A stretch of 64,000 nucleotides of DNA from Paenibacillus sp. FSL R7-0337 (GTDB lineage Bacteria; Bacillota; Bacilli; Paenibacillales; Paenibacillaceae): NCBI RefSeq assembly GCF_037969875.1, contig NZ_CP150218.1, positions 1,488,001 through 1,552,000 on the forward strand, in the 5' to 3' direction. The notes below the pieces were generated by a model. That model was not told the DNA's origin and ran no database searches. It saw nothing but the letters and a program-made list of their open reading frames with translations. This document shows, piece after piece, positions 25,213 through 34,031 of the stretch. The translations under genes were made by a program, and so were the position numbers. Numbering within the stretch: the first letter of the stretch is position 1; each line of letters starts with the position of its first letter.

Positions 25213-26069
25213 TCTTTCACCCGTGTCAGCAGATTGTGGCTCCAAAGCTCCATCTTCACTTCCTGCGGCAGCAGGCCCATTTCATAGGCATAGCGGAAAT
25301 AGAGGTTCAGACCTTCCTGCTGCCTTTCCCCAAAGTCATAACATAAATTACGGAAGTAATCTCTCCAATAGGAGGCCGTGCCCCCGATCGTACAGCAGGC
25401 TTCGTGAATTACCGGTCCCAGATCATTCAGGCCGCGTCTCTTGCTCCGCTCGAAGGCTTCAGCAATCTCAGCAATAGCCTCAGGATTCCGGGCTGCAGCC
25501 TTGCGGTTAACCGCCCATACAGCAAAGGTCATACTGTGGCCGGTCCATTCCTTCCACAGCTCACCCAGATCCGTCACTTCATAGCCCTGATCCTGCCAGG
25601 AGGCGCGGATGGCATGGTCGCCGATCAGGAGACCAGCATCCGCCTGCTGCATCATGGTATTCAGATCGGGATTGCTGCTGATGTACTCCGGGCTGGCCCT
25701 AAAGGCCTTGTGCATCAGGATCTTCAGCAGATTGACCGAGGTAGCCGAGGTGTTCGTCACGGCTATCGTTCCGCTGCCAATCTGCTGTAGCGGCTTTTTG
25801 GAGAAAAGAAATATCGACCGCACCGGACCATCCGCGCTGACAGACAGACCAGGCAGCAGCAGCAGCCGGTCGCTGGCCGCTGCGTAAGCAAAGGAGGATA
25901 AAGCCCCGACATGAATATCTCCTGCTGCCATGCCCTGGTTAAGCACAGCAGGCACCTCACTCACCATTTCAGCAGGAAAGCTTAAAGCCGAGGGATCGAA
26001 ATAATGATAGACCGGCCATGAATTGGTATAGCTGATTTTGCCGATGACGGTGTGTTCCAGGTCTGTCAT
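25209..26069 (-). CDS. mqnA: Chorismate dehydratase of the futalosine menaquinone pathway
   Basis: A 286-residue periplasmic-binding-protein-fold enzyme of the MqnA family. It dehydrates chorismate to 3-enolpyruvoylbenzoate, the first committed step of the alternative menaquinone pathway. Family features include GKISYTNSWPVYHYF at the N-terminus, VGALSSFAYA, TNTSATSVNLL and LLIGDHAIR, with FAVWAVN in the C-terminal lobe. GGGGGAATGAAGG precedes ATG 26069. It is followed by hepT with a four-base overlap. MqnB, MqnC and MqnD/E are not in the window. Confidence 0.88.
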   Translation of the reverse strand: MTDLEHTVIGKISYTNSWPVYHYFDPSALSFPAEMVSEVPAVLNQGMAAGDIHVGALSSFAYAAASDRLLLLPGLSVSADGPVRSIFLFSKKPLQQIGSGTIAVTNTSATSVNLLKILMHKAFRASPEYISSNPDLNTMMQQADAGLLIGDHAIRASWQDQGYEVTDLGELWKEWTGHSMTFAVWAVNRKAAARNPEAIAEIAEAFERSKRRGLNDLGPVIHEACCTIGGTASYWRDYFRNLCYDFGERQQEGLNLYFRYAYEMGLLPQEVKMELWSHNLLTRVKE

Positions 26070-26072
26070 CCT

Positions 26073-26675
26073 TCATTCCCCCCATCTGCGAAATAAAGTA
26101 TGCTCAATTCCGAAGCTATCGAGTACCTTGCCCACCATGAAATTGATCAGATCATCCATCGTGGCAGGACCGTAATAGAACGCCGGCATTGCCGGAATCA
26201 ACTTGACACCCATTCGCGACAGCTTCAGCATATTCTCCAGGTGAATCGCGTGCAGTGGTGTCTCCCGGGGAACCAGAACCAGCGGACGCCCCTCCTTCAG
26301 CATGACATCCGCAGCCCGCGTCATCAGATTGTCCGAGCTGCCATGCGCTACAGCAGACAGTGTTCCCATCGAGCAGGGCATAATAATCATCCCCTCTGTC
26401 CGGAAGGAGCCGCTGGCAATCGAAGCGCCGATATCCTGTACCGGGTGGTACACAAGAGAACCGGGATAGCTGCCGAACTGCTCGTTCAGCAGTCCTTCCC
26501 GGTCAGTTACGGCATAGCCCAACTCCTCTTTGAAAACACGCCAGCCTGCATTACTGACAACCAGATGTACTGTATAACCGAGGGACAGCAGGGTCTCTGT
26601 CAGCCGGATGCCGTAGATTGCCCCGCTCGCACCGGTAATGCCAACCACTAAGTTCTTAGGCTTAAGTTCGGTCAT
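26073..26675 (-). CDS. ubiX: Flavin prenyltransferase UbiX
   Basis: A 200-residue flavoprotein that attaches dimethylallyl to FMN to make the cofactor of UbiD-type decarboxylases. It has VGITGASGAIYG at the N-terminus, ASGSF and CSMGTLSAVAHGSSDNLMTRAADV for FMN and phosphate binding, and LVPRETPLHAIHLENM. Its place between mqnA and the prenyltransferase suggests it serves the UbiD-like decarboxylase of the futalosine route, which is not in the window. ATG 26675 overlaps the mqnP stop by four bases. Confidence 0.93.
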   Translation of the reverse strand: MTELKPKNLVVGITGASGAIYGIRLTETLLSLGYTVHLVVSNAGWRVFKEELGYAVTDREGLLNEQFGSYPGSLVYHPVQDIGASIASGSFRTEGMIIMPCSMGTLSAVAHGSSDNLMTRAADVMLKEGRPLVLVPRETPLHAIHLENMLKLSRMGVKLIPAMPAFYYGPATMDDLINFMVGKVLDSFGIEHTLFRRWGE

Positions 26676-27547
26676 TTGTAGAACTGCACCACCAGGTCAA
26701 TCAGAGTAAAGGAAAAGACCACAATGCTAAGCACGCCGTTCATGGTAAAGAAGGCGGTCTGCAGCTTGCTAAGATCACCCGGAGACACAATGTAGTGCTC
26801 ATAGAAAAGTATAATGTAAGCAATCACCATGCCGGCCACATACCACCAGCTCAGATCCGTGATGAACAACAGGGAGATGAAGCCCAGGGCTGTCAGCAGA
26901 TGAAAAACCTTGGCAATGCCCAGCGCACGGGCCACCCCGAAGCGCACCGGAATCGAATACAGACCTTCCTTGCGGTCGAAGTCCACATCCTGGCAGGAGT
27001 AGATGATATCAAAGCCTGCTGTCCAAAATACGATCGTGAAATAGAAAATCATAGCAGTCGAGTCTACCGTTCCTGTAACCGCAACCCAACCGCCGAGAGG
27101 CGCAAGGGCAATCGTAAGCCCGAGAATCAGATGACAGGCCCAGGTGAAGCGTTTGGTGAAGGAATAGATGACCAGCAGAAAAACAGCAATCGGCAGTAGC
27201 TTAGCTGACAGCGGATTGAGCCTCAAGGCTGCCCAGAACAGCAAAAAGAACGAGAAAGCGATGAACAGCGATACCTCTCCAACCTTCAATAATCCTGCCG
27301 GAATAGCTCTACCCGCTGTCCGGGGATTCTTCGCATCACTGATCCGGTCGATCAGCCGGTTAAGCCCCATAGCCGCGCTGCGTGCGCCGAACATAGCAAC
27401 AACTACCCATCCGATCTGGCTCCAGGAGGGCAGTTCCCCGAACATAACTACTGAACCAAGCAAAGCCCCCATAAAGGCAAAGGGTAAAGCAAAAACCGTG
27501 TGCTCAAATTTAATCATTTGTAGAAAAATACCGATTTTCTTAAACAT
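26672..27547 (-). CDS. mqnP: UbiA-family polyprenyltransferase, MqnP-like
   Basis: A 291-residue membrane prenyltransferase with about eight helices. The first aspartate motif is in NRLIDRISDAKNPRTAGR and the second in YSCQDVDFDRKEG. These motifs fit the 4-hydroxybenzoate/6-hydroxy-naphthoate prenyltransferase group rather than MenA, matching the mqnA and ubiX neighbours. ATG 27547 is seven bases after AAGGAG and overlaps the menG stop by eight bases; the longer frame to 27592 is rejected. Confidence 0.9.
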   Translation of the reverse strand: MFKKIGIFLQMIKFEHTVFALPFAFMGALLGSVVMFGELPSWSQIGWVVVAMFGARSAAMGLNRLIDRISDAKNPRTAGRAIPAGLLKVGEVSLFIAFSFFLLFWAALRLNPLSAKLLPIAVFLLVIYSFTKRFTWACHLILGLTIALAPLGGWVAVTGTVDSTAMIFYFTIVFWTAGFDIIYSCQDVDFDRKEGLYSIPVRFGVARALGIAKVFHLLTALGFISLLFITDLSWWYVAGMVIAYIILFYEHYIVSPGDLSKLQTAFFTMNGVLSIVVFSFTLIDLVVQFYK

Positions 27548-28292
27548 TACAGTTCTCCTTGAGTCCAAGATGTAACGCCGCGATGCCACCATTCAAGGGG
27601 AACGATTCCACTTTTGTAAGTCCGGTATCCCGGAAGATCTCCTCTAATTGCTTCCTGTCCGGGAAGAGTGCCAGTGATTCAGGAAGCCATTTATATTGCT
27701 CATACCGCTTGGCGAACAGCCTGCCGAGCAGAGGAAGCACACGCTGGAAATAAAAATAATAAATACCTTTGAACGGCTGCTTCATCGGCTTCGACAGCTC
27801 CAGGCATACCACCATACCGCCTGGCTTCACCACGCGCTTCATCTCGTTTAGTACCTGAACAGGATCAGGCACATTACGAAGTCCAAAGCCGATCGTCGCG
27901 TAATCGAAGGAATTATCACCGAATGGCAGCTCCATCGCATTCCCCTGAATCAGGGAGATACGGTCCTGCAGTCCGCGCGCCTCCACCTTGCGCCGTCCCA
28001 CCTCCAGCATGCCTGCGCTGAAGTCCAGTCCCATAACATTTCCGTTCTCGCTCGCATCAGCTAGGGCAATGCTCCAGTCGCAGGTACCGCAGCACAGGTC
28101 CACTGCCGAGTCCCCCCGCTTCATGCCCATCTTGCGCATGGTGAACTTCCGCCAGGCCTTATGGCGCCGGAAGCTCAGAATATCATTCATCAGATCATAT
28201 TTGCCGGCAATGCTCTCAAATACCGAATGGACAAATTGCTCCTTCGGCTTCTCGCCTTGCCCGCCTGTTACGGTAGCTTTATCTACTGTCAT
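27540..28292 (-). CDS. menG: Demethylmenaquinone methyltransferase
   Basis: A 250-residue class I SAM methyltransferase of the UbiE/MenG family that performs the last step of menaquinone synthesis. SAM binding is at AVDLCCGTCDWSIALA, and ATIGFGLRNVPD and MKRVVKPGGMVVCLE are typical. GGAGG precedes ATG 28292, three bases after the hepS stop. Called menH or ubiE in older annotations. Confidence 0.95.
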   Translation of the reverse strand: MTVDKATVTGGQGEKPKEQFVHSVFESIAGKYDLMNDILSFRRHKAWRKFTMRKMGMKRGDSAVDLCCGTCDWSIALADASENGNVMGLDFSAGMLEVGRRKVEARGLQDRISLIQGNAMELPFGDNSFDYATIGFGLRNVPDPVQVLNEMKRVVKPGGMVVCLELSKPMKQPFKGIYYFYFQRVLPLLGRLFAKRYEQYKWLPESLALFPDRKQLEEIFRDTGLTKVESFPLNGGIAALHLGLKENCNV

Positions 28293-28295
28293 TCT

Positions 28296-29165
28296 CTAAC
28301 CCTCCACGGCAGCTTGTCCGGAAATTTTCATTTGCAGAAGCAGGCGGTCCAGTGCTGATCTAAGCTGACCCGCCAGTTCCTCATCTCTGATGCTCTGCAA
28401 TAACGACTGAATGGACGCAAGCGAACTATGTAGCTTGTCCGTCAGCAGTGTATCACATTTGCACCTCAGCTTCAGCTTCTGCCAGTCCTTGGGGTCCAGA
28501 GTCTGCCCCTTAAGACGCTGACGCTCCTCTTCGGTCGCCGACTCCATCACCTTCCAGTAAGCATAGCCCGTAAGCGCACTTCCCGGAGCTGCCCCCCGGC
28601 GCAATTCCTGGGCTGCAGTCTCACACTGGCTGAATTCGGCCAGCAGCTTCTGCCAGACGTCTCTCAGGGACTCTTCAATCAGCGGTGTAAAAGAAAGAAA
28701 CAGCCGCATATTGAGCTGTACCGTGTGCTTCAAGTATTGTTCGGCCGGGACAAGCGTTCCGCTCATCTTGCCGTAAAGATTGGCCTTCATCACATTGAAA
28801 TCAGCGATAGCCGCGCTGAGCGTGCCCACCATTTCAATCTGACCTTGCTTCGCGAGCAGATGGTAGAACCAGCTGCTGAAATAATCACCGGCCAGAACCT
28901 TCAGCTGGCGGGTGCGCATAATATCGCCGCCGGGTTCTTCATGATTCCGGTCAATGCTCTCATGTGTATCCAGTCCAAGCTGGACGAGTCCAGTCACCAG
29001 GGTGAACAGTTCTGCCTGCTGGAAGTCTGCCCCCCGGCCTCTGCCGAGAAAAATATATAACAAATGACCCCGCCCGTCTGAGAACGGCGGCAGTTCCGTA
29101 TGCCGCTGAATCATATCGTAGTCGGTGTAGGGTTTAGCCAGTTGCGGTATGCGGTACGGTTTCAT
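28296..29165 (-). CDS. hepS: Heptaprenyl diphosphate synthase component 1
   Basis: A 289-residue helical non-catalytic partner of HepT, lacking aspartate-rich motifs. The region LVTGLVQLGLDTHESID and the segment RQLKVLAGDYFSSWFYHLLA match the HepS/HEPPP synthase subunit 1 family. ATG 29165 is preferred to the in-frame ATG at 29183 because GGAGG lies between the two and would serve only the second. It is first in hepS-menG-mqnP-ubiX-mqnA-hepT. Confidence 0.88.
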   Translation of the reverse strand: MKPYRIPQLAKPYTDYDMIQRHTELPPFSDGRGHLLYIFLGRGRGADFQQAELFTLVTGLVQLGLDTHESIDRNHEEPGGDIMRTRQLKVLAGDYFSSWFYHLLAKQGQIEMVGTLSAAIADFNVMKANLYGKMSGTLVPAEQYLKHTVQLNMRLFLSFTPLIEESLRDVWQKLLAEFSQCETAAQELRRGAAPGSALTGYAYWKVMESATEEERQRLKGQTLDPKDWQKLKLRCKCDTLLTDKLHSSLASIQSLLQSIRDEELAGQLRSALDRLLLQMKISGQAAVEG

Positions 29166-29279
29166 TTTAGCCTCCGAAGCCATTGACGTTTGTCAAACTC
29201 ATTGTTCACAATCTTGTCTATTATATCACATGTTTTTTTGTCACGCACGGGTGGAGCCTTCTAGTTTCAATTACCCGGT

Positions 29280-29819
29280 TCAGGGATAAATGAACTGTTT
29301 TTTCCACAGCTCACTTTCGCTAATGCGGAAGCCGTTCTTCAGCGAATCGGGAAGAGGCGAATTGCCTGCGTTCTCCAGCGCCTCCTGCAGCAGGGGAGTC
29401 CACTCGCTGCGGCGGATATCACCAGCGAGGAGCAGGCGGCGGGTATCCAGCCACCTGTCCTCTGCCACCACACGCAGCAGCAGCTGGTCCACGTTCGAGG
29501 TCTCCTGAATTGCGAACCCGATAGCCAGAGCCATATTGCGGTACAGCTCCTGCGGTTCGTGGGCATCACCGTTCACCTTGAGATCGAGAGACAATACCCG
29601 GTTCTCCCAGCCTGCCTTGTCAATCATCAGACTCAGCGGAATCTCACTCAGCGCATCTACCAGATTGTCATTCTCCAGTATGAGGCCATCCGGACCTATC
29701 GTCTGTACTGCGCTATACTTGCTCTGGGCAGTTATAACGTTGCCGGCCAGTTGCGGCAACAGCAAGGTAGTAGCCGCACTAAGCAGCAACGCCGTTCCGA
29801 TCAGCCAGCTCCGGTTCAT
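29280..29819 (-). CDS. Hypothetical membrane-anchored or exported protein
   Basis: A 179-residue protein with an N-terminal hydrophobic segment (SWLIGTALLLSAATTLLLP) and an extracytoplasmic alpha/beta remainder. Internal features include LSLDLKVNGDA and the tail FRISESELWKKQFIYP. I do not recognise a family. It lies between mtrB and hepS on the same strand, in the slot where B. subtilis has no gene, and probably shares their transcript. GGGGG precedes ATG 29819. Confidence 0.7.
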   Translation of the reverse strand: MNRSWLIGTALLLSAATTLLLPQLAGNVITAQSKYSAVQTIGPDGLILENDNLVDALSEIPLSLMIDKAGWENRVLSLDLKVNGDAHEPQELYRNMALAIGFAIQETSNVDQLLLRVVAEDRWLDTRRLLLAGDIRRSEWTPLLQEALENAGNSPLPDSLKNGFRISESELWKKQFIYP

Positions 29820-29925
29820 AACATGCCCCCTACTCATAGTTTCCGCTGCTATGCAGGATTATACGGCGCCGCGGATCGGCCCTTACCTAGTTATATTTTG
29901 AAAAAAAGCAGGCTATGCCTGCTTT

Positions 29926-30174
29926 TCAGCTTTCACTCTCTAATTGTCCGTGTTTGCTCCAAATTTCAGCCTTGCCGCGGATTTTCATTGCTGAGGTGTG
30001 ATCGGTGAATTGGGCAATGAGCACCTCGCCTTTGTCCAGCTTCTCCGTATGGTGAAACCGTGTGTCCAGCCCCCGGGTCAGCCCGATGACCTGAACACCG
30101 TTCTCCTTGGCCTTGACTACGATATAGTCGCTGCCGGACGGTGCAGGATTCACTTCATTCTTCTTCTCAGTCAT
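29926..30174 (-). CDS. mtrB: Tryptophan RNA-binding attenuation protein (TRAP)
   Basis: An 82-residue homologue of B. subtilis MtrB. The core [39 protein letters not shown] and [13 protein letters not shown] is nearly identical to the TRAP family, including the KxxK/R residues that contact (G/U)AG triplets and the tryptophan-binding Thr and Gly positions. The protein forms an 11-mer ring that binds leader RNA when tryptophan is plentiful. ATG 30174 follows GAGGAGG by seven bases. mtrA (folE), its usual partner, is absent. A cognate site lies before trpE at 19519-19577. Confidence 0.96.
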   Translation of the reverse strand: MTEKKNEVNPAPSGSDYIVVKAKENGVQVIGLTRGLDTRFHHTEKLDKGEVLIAQFTDHTSAMKIRGKAEIWSKHGQLESES

Positions 30175-30203
30175 TGTAATCCTCCTCAAAGTTTATGAGC
30201 CTT

Positions 30204-30236
30204 TCAAAAACAAATGCCGCCCTGGAAGGCGGCATC
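30204..30236 (-). terminator. Intrinsic terminator after hbs
   Basis: The minus strand has ATGCCGCC, loop TTCCAG, GGCGGCAT, then TTGTTTTTG. It lies between hbs and mtrB, so mtrB needs read-through or its own promoter. Confidence 0.85.
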
Positions 30237-30276
30237 GTTGGTATTCAAGGACTATGGGGCAGATATGTAGAAATCT

Positions 30277-30549
30277 TTATTTGATTCCGTCTTTCAGCGC
30301 TTTACCGGGTTTGAATGCCGGTACTTTGCTTGAAGGAATTTCGATTTCTTCACCAGTCTGCGGGTTGCGGCCTTTACGTGCGGAACGTTCGCGCACTTCA
30401 AAGTTTCCGAAGCCAACCAGCTGAACCTTATCGCCGCTTTGCAGTGCACCTGTGATTGCTTCAAAAACAGCATCTACCGCTTTCGTAGCGTCTTTTTTGG
30501 GAAGTTCAGTTGCTTCTGTAACTACGTTGATCAAATCTGATTTATTCAT
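30277..30549 (-). CDS. hbs: HU family DNA-binding protein
   Basis: A 90-residue histone-like protein that bends DNA as a dimer. It starts [20 protein letters not shown], has the [22 protein letters not shown] hinge, and the beta-arm tip [20 protein letters not shown]. Length and sequence are typical of B. subtilis HBsu. GGGAGGTGA precedes ATG 30549. Position next to mtrB and spoIVA matches B. subtilis. Confidence 0.97.
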   Translation of the reverse strand: MNKSDLINVVTEATELPKKDATKAVDAVFEAITGALQSGDKVQLVGFGNFEVRERSARKGRNPQTGEEIEIPSSKVPAFKPGKALKDGIK

Positions 30550-30904
30550 GTCTTCTCACCTCCCTGGTTAAAAGTTCCGGTATCATACACTGTTTCCGTT
30601 TCAACGTAAAATATACGTGATAATCCCGTTTAATACTAGATACTGGCACCTCTCTTCTAGAAGCGCAACAAACTTATAGTAATACAGCCCAACCATAATA
30701 TCAAGGCGTTCCTCAAAAAAGGAGCAGAAAGTAGCAGGTTCCCCTTCATTCCGCTGCAATTGCGCAGTCTATTACTACCAGTTATGCCGTAAAAACGGAG
30801 GCTTTCCAGGGAAATCCCCCCTTTTTTCTCGCTAGCAGCGAAAGGGCCCGGAAATAGCAAAAGAGCGGGAAATACTCCCGCTCCAAAGGACAAGCTCATT
30901 TCAT
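30550..30904. other. hbs-spoIVA intergenic region
   Basis: 355 bases without a credible gene. The spoIVA end holds its terminator. The hbs end is AT-rich and must contain the hbs promoter, but no hexamer pair convinced me. A minus-strand open frame at 30657-30899 begins inside the terminator and is not a gene. Confidence 0.6.
30856..30883 (-). terminator. Intrinsic terminator after spoIVA
   Basis: The minus strand has GAGCGGGA, loop GTATT, TCCCGCTC, then TTTTGC, about 22 bases beyond the spoIVA stop. Confidence 0.85.
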
Positions 30905-32383
30905 TTAAAGGATGATGGCGATCAGTCCGCCCGAGCCCTCGTTGATAATCCGGCCCAGCGTTTCCTGCAGCTTGTAGCGGGCATTATCCGGCATCATCGC
31001 GATCTTGCCCTGAATGCCCTCACGGACTATGGAATGCAGGGACCGGCCGAAGATATCGGATTCCCAGATTTTGATCGGGTCATTCTCAAAGTCCTGCATC
31101 AGATAGCGCACCAGCTCTTCACTCTGTTTCTCCGTACCGATGATCGGCGAGAACTCCGACTCGACATCCACCCGGATCATATGGATCGACGGTGCCGTAG
31201 CCTTCAGCCGGACTCCGAAGCGGGAGCCTTGACGGATCAGCTCAGGCTCATCCAGCGCCATCTCAGCCAGTGAAGGTGCGGCGATACCATACCCCGTGGT
31301 TTTGACCATTTCCAGCGCTTCTGAGAAGCGGTCATATTCACGCTTGGCGTGGGAGAAGTCCTGCATCAGCTGAAGCAGGTGATCCTTGCCGCGAATCTCG
31401 ACCCCGACTACCTCCATCAGCACCTGATCATACAGCTCTTCGGGAGCGTAGAGGTCGATCTCGGCTACCCCCTGGCCCATGTTCATCCCGCTGAGGCCTG
31501 CCCGGTCGATGAAATCATATTCAGTAAACTGGGAGACCAGGCGGTCCACATCGCGCAGACGGCGGATATCTTTCACGGTATCACGGACAGAGTTCTCATA
31601 GCTGCTGCGCAGCCAGTGATTCTCGCCCAGCACCATCACCCAGCTCGGCAGATTAACATTAACTTCATGTACAGGGAATTCATACAGCACTTCACGCAGT
31701 ACACCAGTCACATCATCCTCGGTCATATTGGCAGCGCTGAGCGTCATCACCGGAATATCATATTTGAGGGCAAGCTCACTGCGGAGCTGCTGGGCTTCCT
31801 CGCTGCGCGGCCGGGTGGAGTTGATAACCAGCACGAACGGCTTGCCGACCTCCTTCAACTCGGCGATCACGCGCTCTTCTGAATCTACATAAGAGTTCCG
31901 CGGAATCTCGGCAATCGTACCATCGGTAGTGACTACCACACCCAGAGTAGAGTGCTCCTGAATTACCTTGCGTGTCCCGATTTCAGCCGCTTCCTGGAAA
32001 GGAATCGGTTCCTCAAACCATGGGGTCGAGATCATCCGCGGACCATTTTCATCCTCATATCCTTTTGCGCCTTCCACTGCATAGCCTACACAATCGACCA
32101 GCCGGACGTTAACCTCCAGTCCTTCGGCCACCTTAATCTGCACCGCATTGTTGGGTACGAATTTAGGCTCGGTAGTCATAATAGTTTTGCCTGCCGCACT
32201 TTGCGGCAGCTCATCAACCGCTCTTACCCGGTCTGCTTCACTGGTGATGTTCGGCAGAACAATCGTTTCCATGAAGCGTTTGATGAATGTCGATTTCCCC
32301 GTGCGAACCGCGCCGACGACGCCAAGATAAATGTCTCCGCCGGTACGCTCGGCAATGTCCTTGAAAATATCCACTTTTTCCAA
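30905..32383 (-). CDS. spoIVA: Stage IV sporulation protein A (spore coat assembly ATPase)
   Basis: A 492-residue protein, identical in length to B. subtilis SpoIVA, the ATPase that polymerises on the forespore surface as the coat base. The Walker A motif GAVRTGKST is at residues 24-32 near the N-terminal VDIFKDIAERTGGDIYLGVV. The C-terminus (GSGGLIAIIL) carries the membrane/SpoVM-interaction tail. TTG 32383 is taken as start because AGGAGG lies nine bases before it and the B. subtilis protein starts at the same residue. The open frame continues upstream without support. Confidence 0.97.
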   Translation of the reverse strand: MEKVDIFKDIAERTGGDIYLGVVGAVRTGKSTFIKRFMETIVLPNITSEADRVRAVDELPQSAAGKTIMTTEPKFVPNNAVQIKVAEGLEVNVRLVDCVGYAVEGAKGYEDENGPRMISTPWFEEPIPFQEAAEIGTRKVIQEHSTLGVVVTTDGTIAEIPRNSYVDSEERVIAELKEVGKPFVLVINSTRPRSEEAQQLRSELALKYDIPVMTLSAANMTEDDVTGVLREVLYEFPVHEVNVNLPSWVMVLGENHWLRSSYENSVRDTVKDIRRLRDVDRLVSQFTEYDFIDRAGLSGMNMGQGVAEIDLYAPEELYDQVLMEVVGVEIRGKDHLLQLMQDFSHAKREYDRFSEALEMVKTTGYGIAAPSLAEMALDEPELIRQGSRFGVRLKATAPSIHMIRVDVESEFSPIIGTEKQSEELVRYLMQDFENDPIKIWESDIFGRSLHSIVREGIQGKIAMMPDNARYKLQETLGRIINEGSGGLIAIIL

Positions 32384-32583
32384 AAGAGATCCCCTCCTCA
32401 TATTACTCCGAAGAAAAAATGCCTGAAGAGCATCGACTTCGCGTTCCGCCGGCAAACTGACCCTTGCAGGACAACCACCGGACTAAGCTTTGCCCGCCCG
32501 AAGCCTAGCTTACTTGCCTGAGGCGAAGCAAGGTTGCCCCGCGCTAAACTCCGAATGCTCGGACATGCATTTGGACTAGTATC

Positions 32584-32612
32584 ATCATATGTATCCTTAA
32601 CGGATTTATGAC
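32584..32612 (-). promoter_or_regulatory. Candidate sigma-E promoter for spoIVA
   Basis: The minus strand reads GTCATAAA (32612-32605), 13 bases, CATATGAT (32591-32584), close to the sigma-E consensus GTCATATT/CATACAAT. spoIVA is a known sigma-E gene. The leader of about 195 bases that would follow holds no other gene. Confidence 0.5.
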
Positions 32613-32765
32613 AAGCGTCCGCGCATTTTTGCATCTGAAATTTCGTATATCCTATCTAGCTCACCAACGCGTCAAGACGCCCGGAAGTCTTCTCATCAAG
32701 TCTATGAGAGCGGCCCGCAGCCTAGAACTACTATCCTTTCTGAGACCCCGCATACTAAAAAATAG

Positions 32766-32806
32766 CAAAAAAGCAGCAATCCCCGCCCTCGGAGAATTGC
32801 TGCTTT
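32766..32806 (-). terminator. Intrinsic terminator after the yphF-like gene
   Basis: The minus strand has AAAGCAGCAAT...ATTGCTGCTTT with a GC-rich loop, then TTTGC. It lies about 21 bases past the stop. Confidence 0.85.
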
Positions 32807-32826
32807 AAGTCTATAATAGTGTGCCG

Positions 32827-33585
32827 CTATTCCTGCGGAGCCTGGGGGACAGGACGGCCCTGGGCCCACAGATAAGGCAGAGACTTGACGGGGACATAGT
32901 AGGAGGCTTGCTCCAGCTCCAGACGCAGATCGCGCTCTGCCTTAGGCACACTGCCGTTCTTATCGATAGCCGAGGAGATATCCGCGCCGTAATCCACGTA
33001 GACCGTCCCGCTGCTATCCATCAGGAATTCTAGCGGCTGGCCCGAATATACGCTAATTAGCTTGATCGTTCCGGTCCCTGCCTGTTTGCCGTCAATGGAT
33101 GCAAGGCCCGGATACAGCTCCTCCCCCGCCGGAAGCTTCCCGCCGTGTGCAGACTTATAGAGGTTCACCTTACGCTGGATATCGTTAACCTTCTGCACAG
33201 TCACCAGATCCATCAATTTGACCTGAGGGTCCGTCTCCTCATCCAGCACCAGAAAATGGGCGCTCCCGCCCTTCTCGAACGCCGCAGCCGGGATCTCATC
33301 CAGGTATCCTTCCTGCTGGAGCTTATGCAGGTCAATCACAAATTTCTCGTATCTGGGCGTGGCCTGATCACTGGTCAAGATCGGCAGAAGCCCTTTCTGC
33401 TTCTGATAATCATCTACCGCCGCCTGCACCCGCTTCACACTCTCGCGGTACCCGCTGCCGGGATGCTGCTGTTCCTTGGGATACATGCAGCCGCCTAGAG
33501 ATAAGACCAGCAGGACAAGCAGCAGCAGCAGCATTGACACCCTCTTCCGCCCCTGCCGGAGCTTCACCGTGTGCATCGAGTCCAT
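32827..33585 (-). CDS. Lipoprotein, YphF-like
   Basis: A 252-residue predicted lipoprotein. Basic residues precede a leucine-rich signal and the lipobox LSLGGC, with the lipidated cysteine at about residue 33. The mature part is soluble and has no recognised catalytic motif. Position next to spoIVA and length match YphF of B. subtilis, whose role is unknown. ATG 33585 follows GAGAGGAG by eight bases. The open frame extends to 33741 but overlaps the ferredoxin gene there and is rejected. Confidence 0.75.
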   Translation of the reverse strand: MDSMHTVKLRQGRKRVSMLLLLLVLLVLSLGGCMYPKEQQHPGSGYRESVKRVQAAVDDYQKQKGLLPILTSDQATPRYEKFVIDLHKLQQEGYLDEIPAAAFEKGGSAHFLVLDEETDPQVKLMDLVTVQKVNDIQRKVNLYKSAHGGKLPAGEELYPGLASIDGKQAGTGTIKLISVYSGQPLEFLMDSSGTVYVDYGADISSAIDKNGSVPKAERDLRLELEQASYYVPVKSLPYLWAQGRPVPQAPQE

Positions 33586-33638
33586 CCGCAGGGCTCCTCT
33601 CTGTTCACTTCTGTGCGCATATGCACCAGGGGTCTCAG

Positions 33639-34004
33639 CTACCATAGCTCCTCCGCTTCTCCACGGCGCGCCGCTTCCAGTCTGCGGCGGACGGCCGCCT
33701 TCAGAGGGTCCTCGGGAATATGCACCCGGACATCGCTCCATACAGCGGCCTGACAGGCCAAGCGGACACCTTCATCCAGCAGGCTGCCAAGCTTGCGTTT
33801 CTCTGCCTCTGCAGGAGGTCTAAGTGCTCCATCCGAATTCTCTACGGACACTTTGCACATCATGCACCCTGCCTTGCCCCCGCAGCGGGTAGGCAGAACG
33901 ATTCCGGCTTTGCGCACAGCCTCCAGCAACGAAATCCCAGGCTTGACGGAAGCTGTGCGTTGTTCCGGAAGGAAAGTGACCGTTATTCGTGATTTAGCAT
34001 TCAT
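33639..34004 (-). CDS. 2Fe-2S ferredoxin
   Basis: A 121-residue ferredoxin. Cluster cysteines are C41, C47 and C50 in CGGKAGCMMC and C84 in RLACQ. The C-x5-C-x2-C spacing is the adrenodoxin-like rather than plant-type pattern. The partner enzyme is unknown. Two adjacent ATGs follow GGAGG; the second (34004) has the better seven-base spacing. The charged C-terminus (RRRLEAARRGEAEELW) extends beyond the core fold. Confidence 0.9.
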   Translation of the reverse strand: MNAKSRITVTFLPEQRTASVKPGISLLEAVRKAGIVLPTRCGGKAGCMMCKVSVENSDGALRPPAEAEKRKLGSLLDEGVRLACQAAVWSDVRVHIPEDPLKAAVRRRLEAARRGEAEELW

Positions 34005-34031
34005 CATACAGCCTCCTTCCTTGGATTCAGG

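Noticed and set aside
30657..30899. 80-codon minus-strand frame between hbs and spoIVA
   Set aside because: It begins inside the spoIVA terminator, has no ribosome site, and its composition does not look coding.
32398..32634. 78-codon minus-strand frame in the spoIVA leader
   Set aside because: No ribosome site and no coding-like pattern; it overlaps the sigma-E-like promoter and the spoIVA ribosome site.
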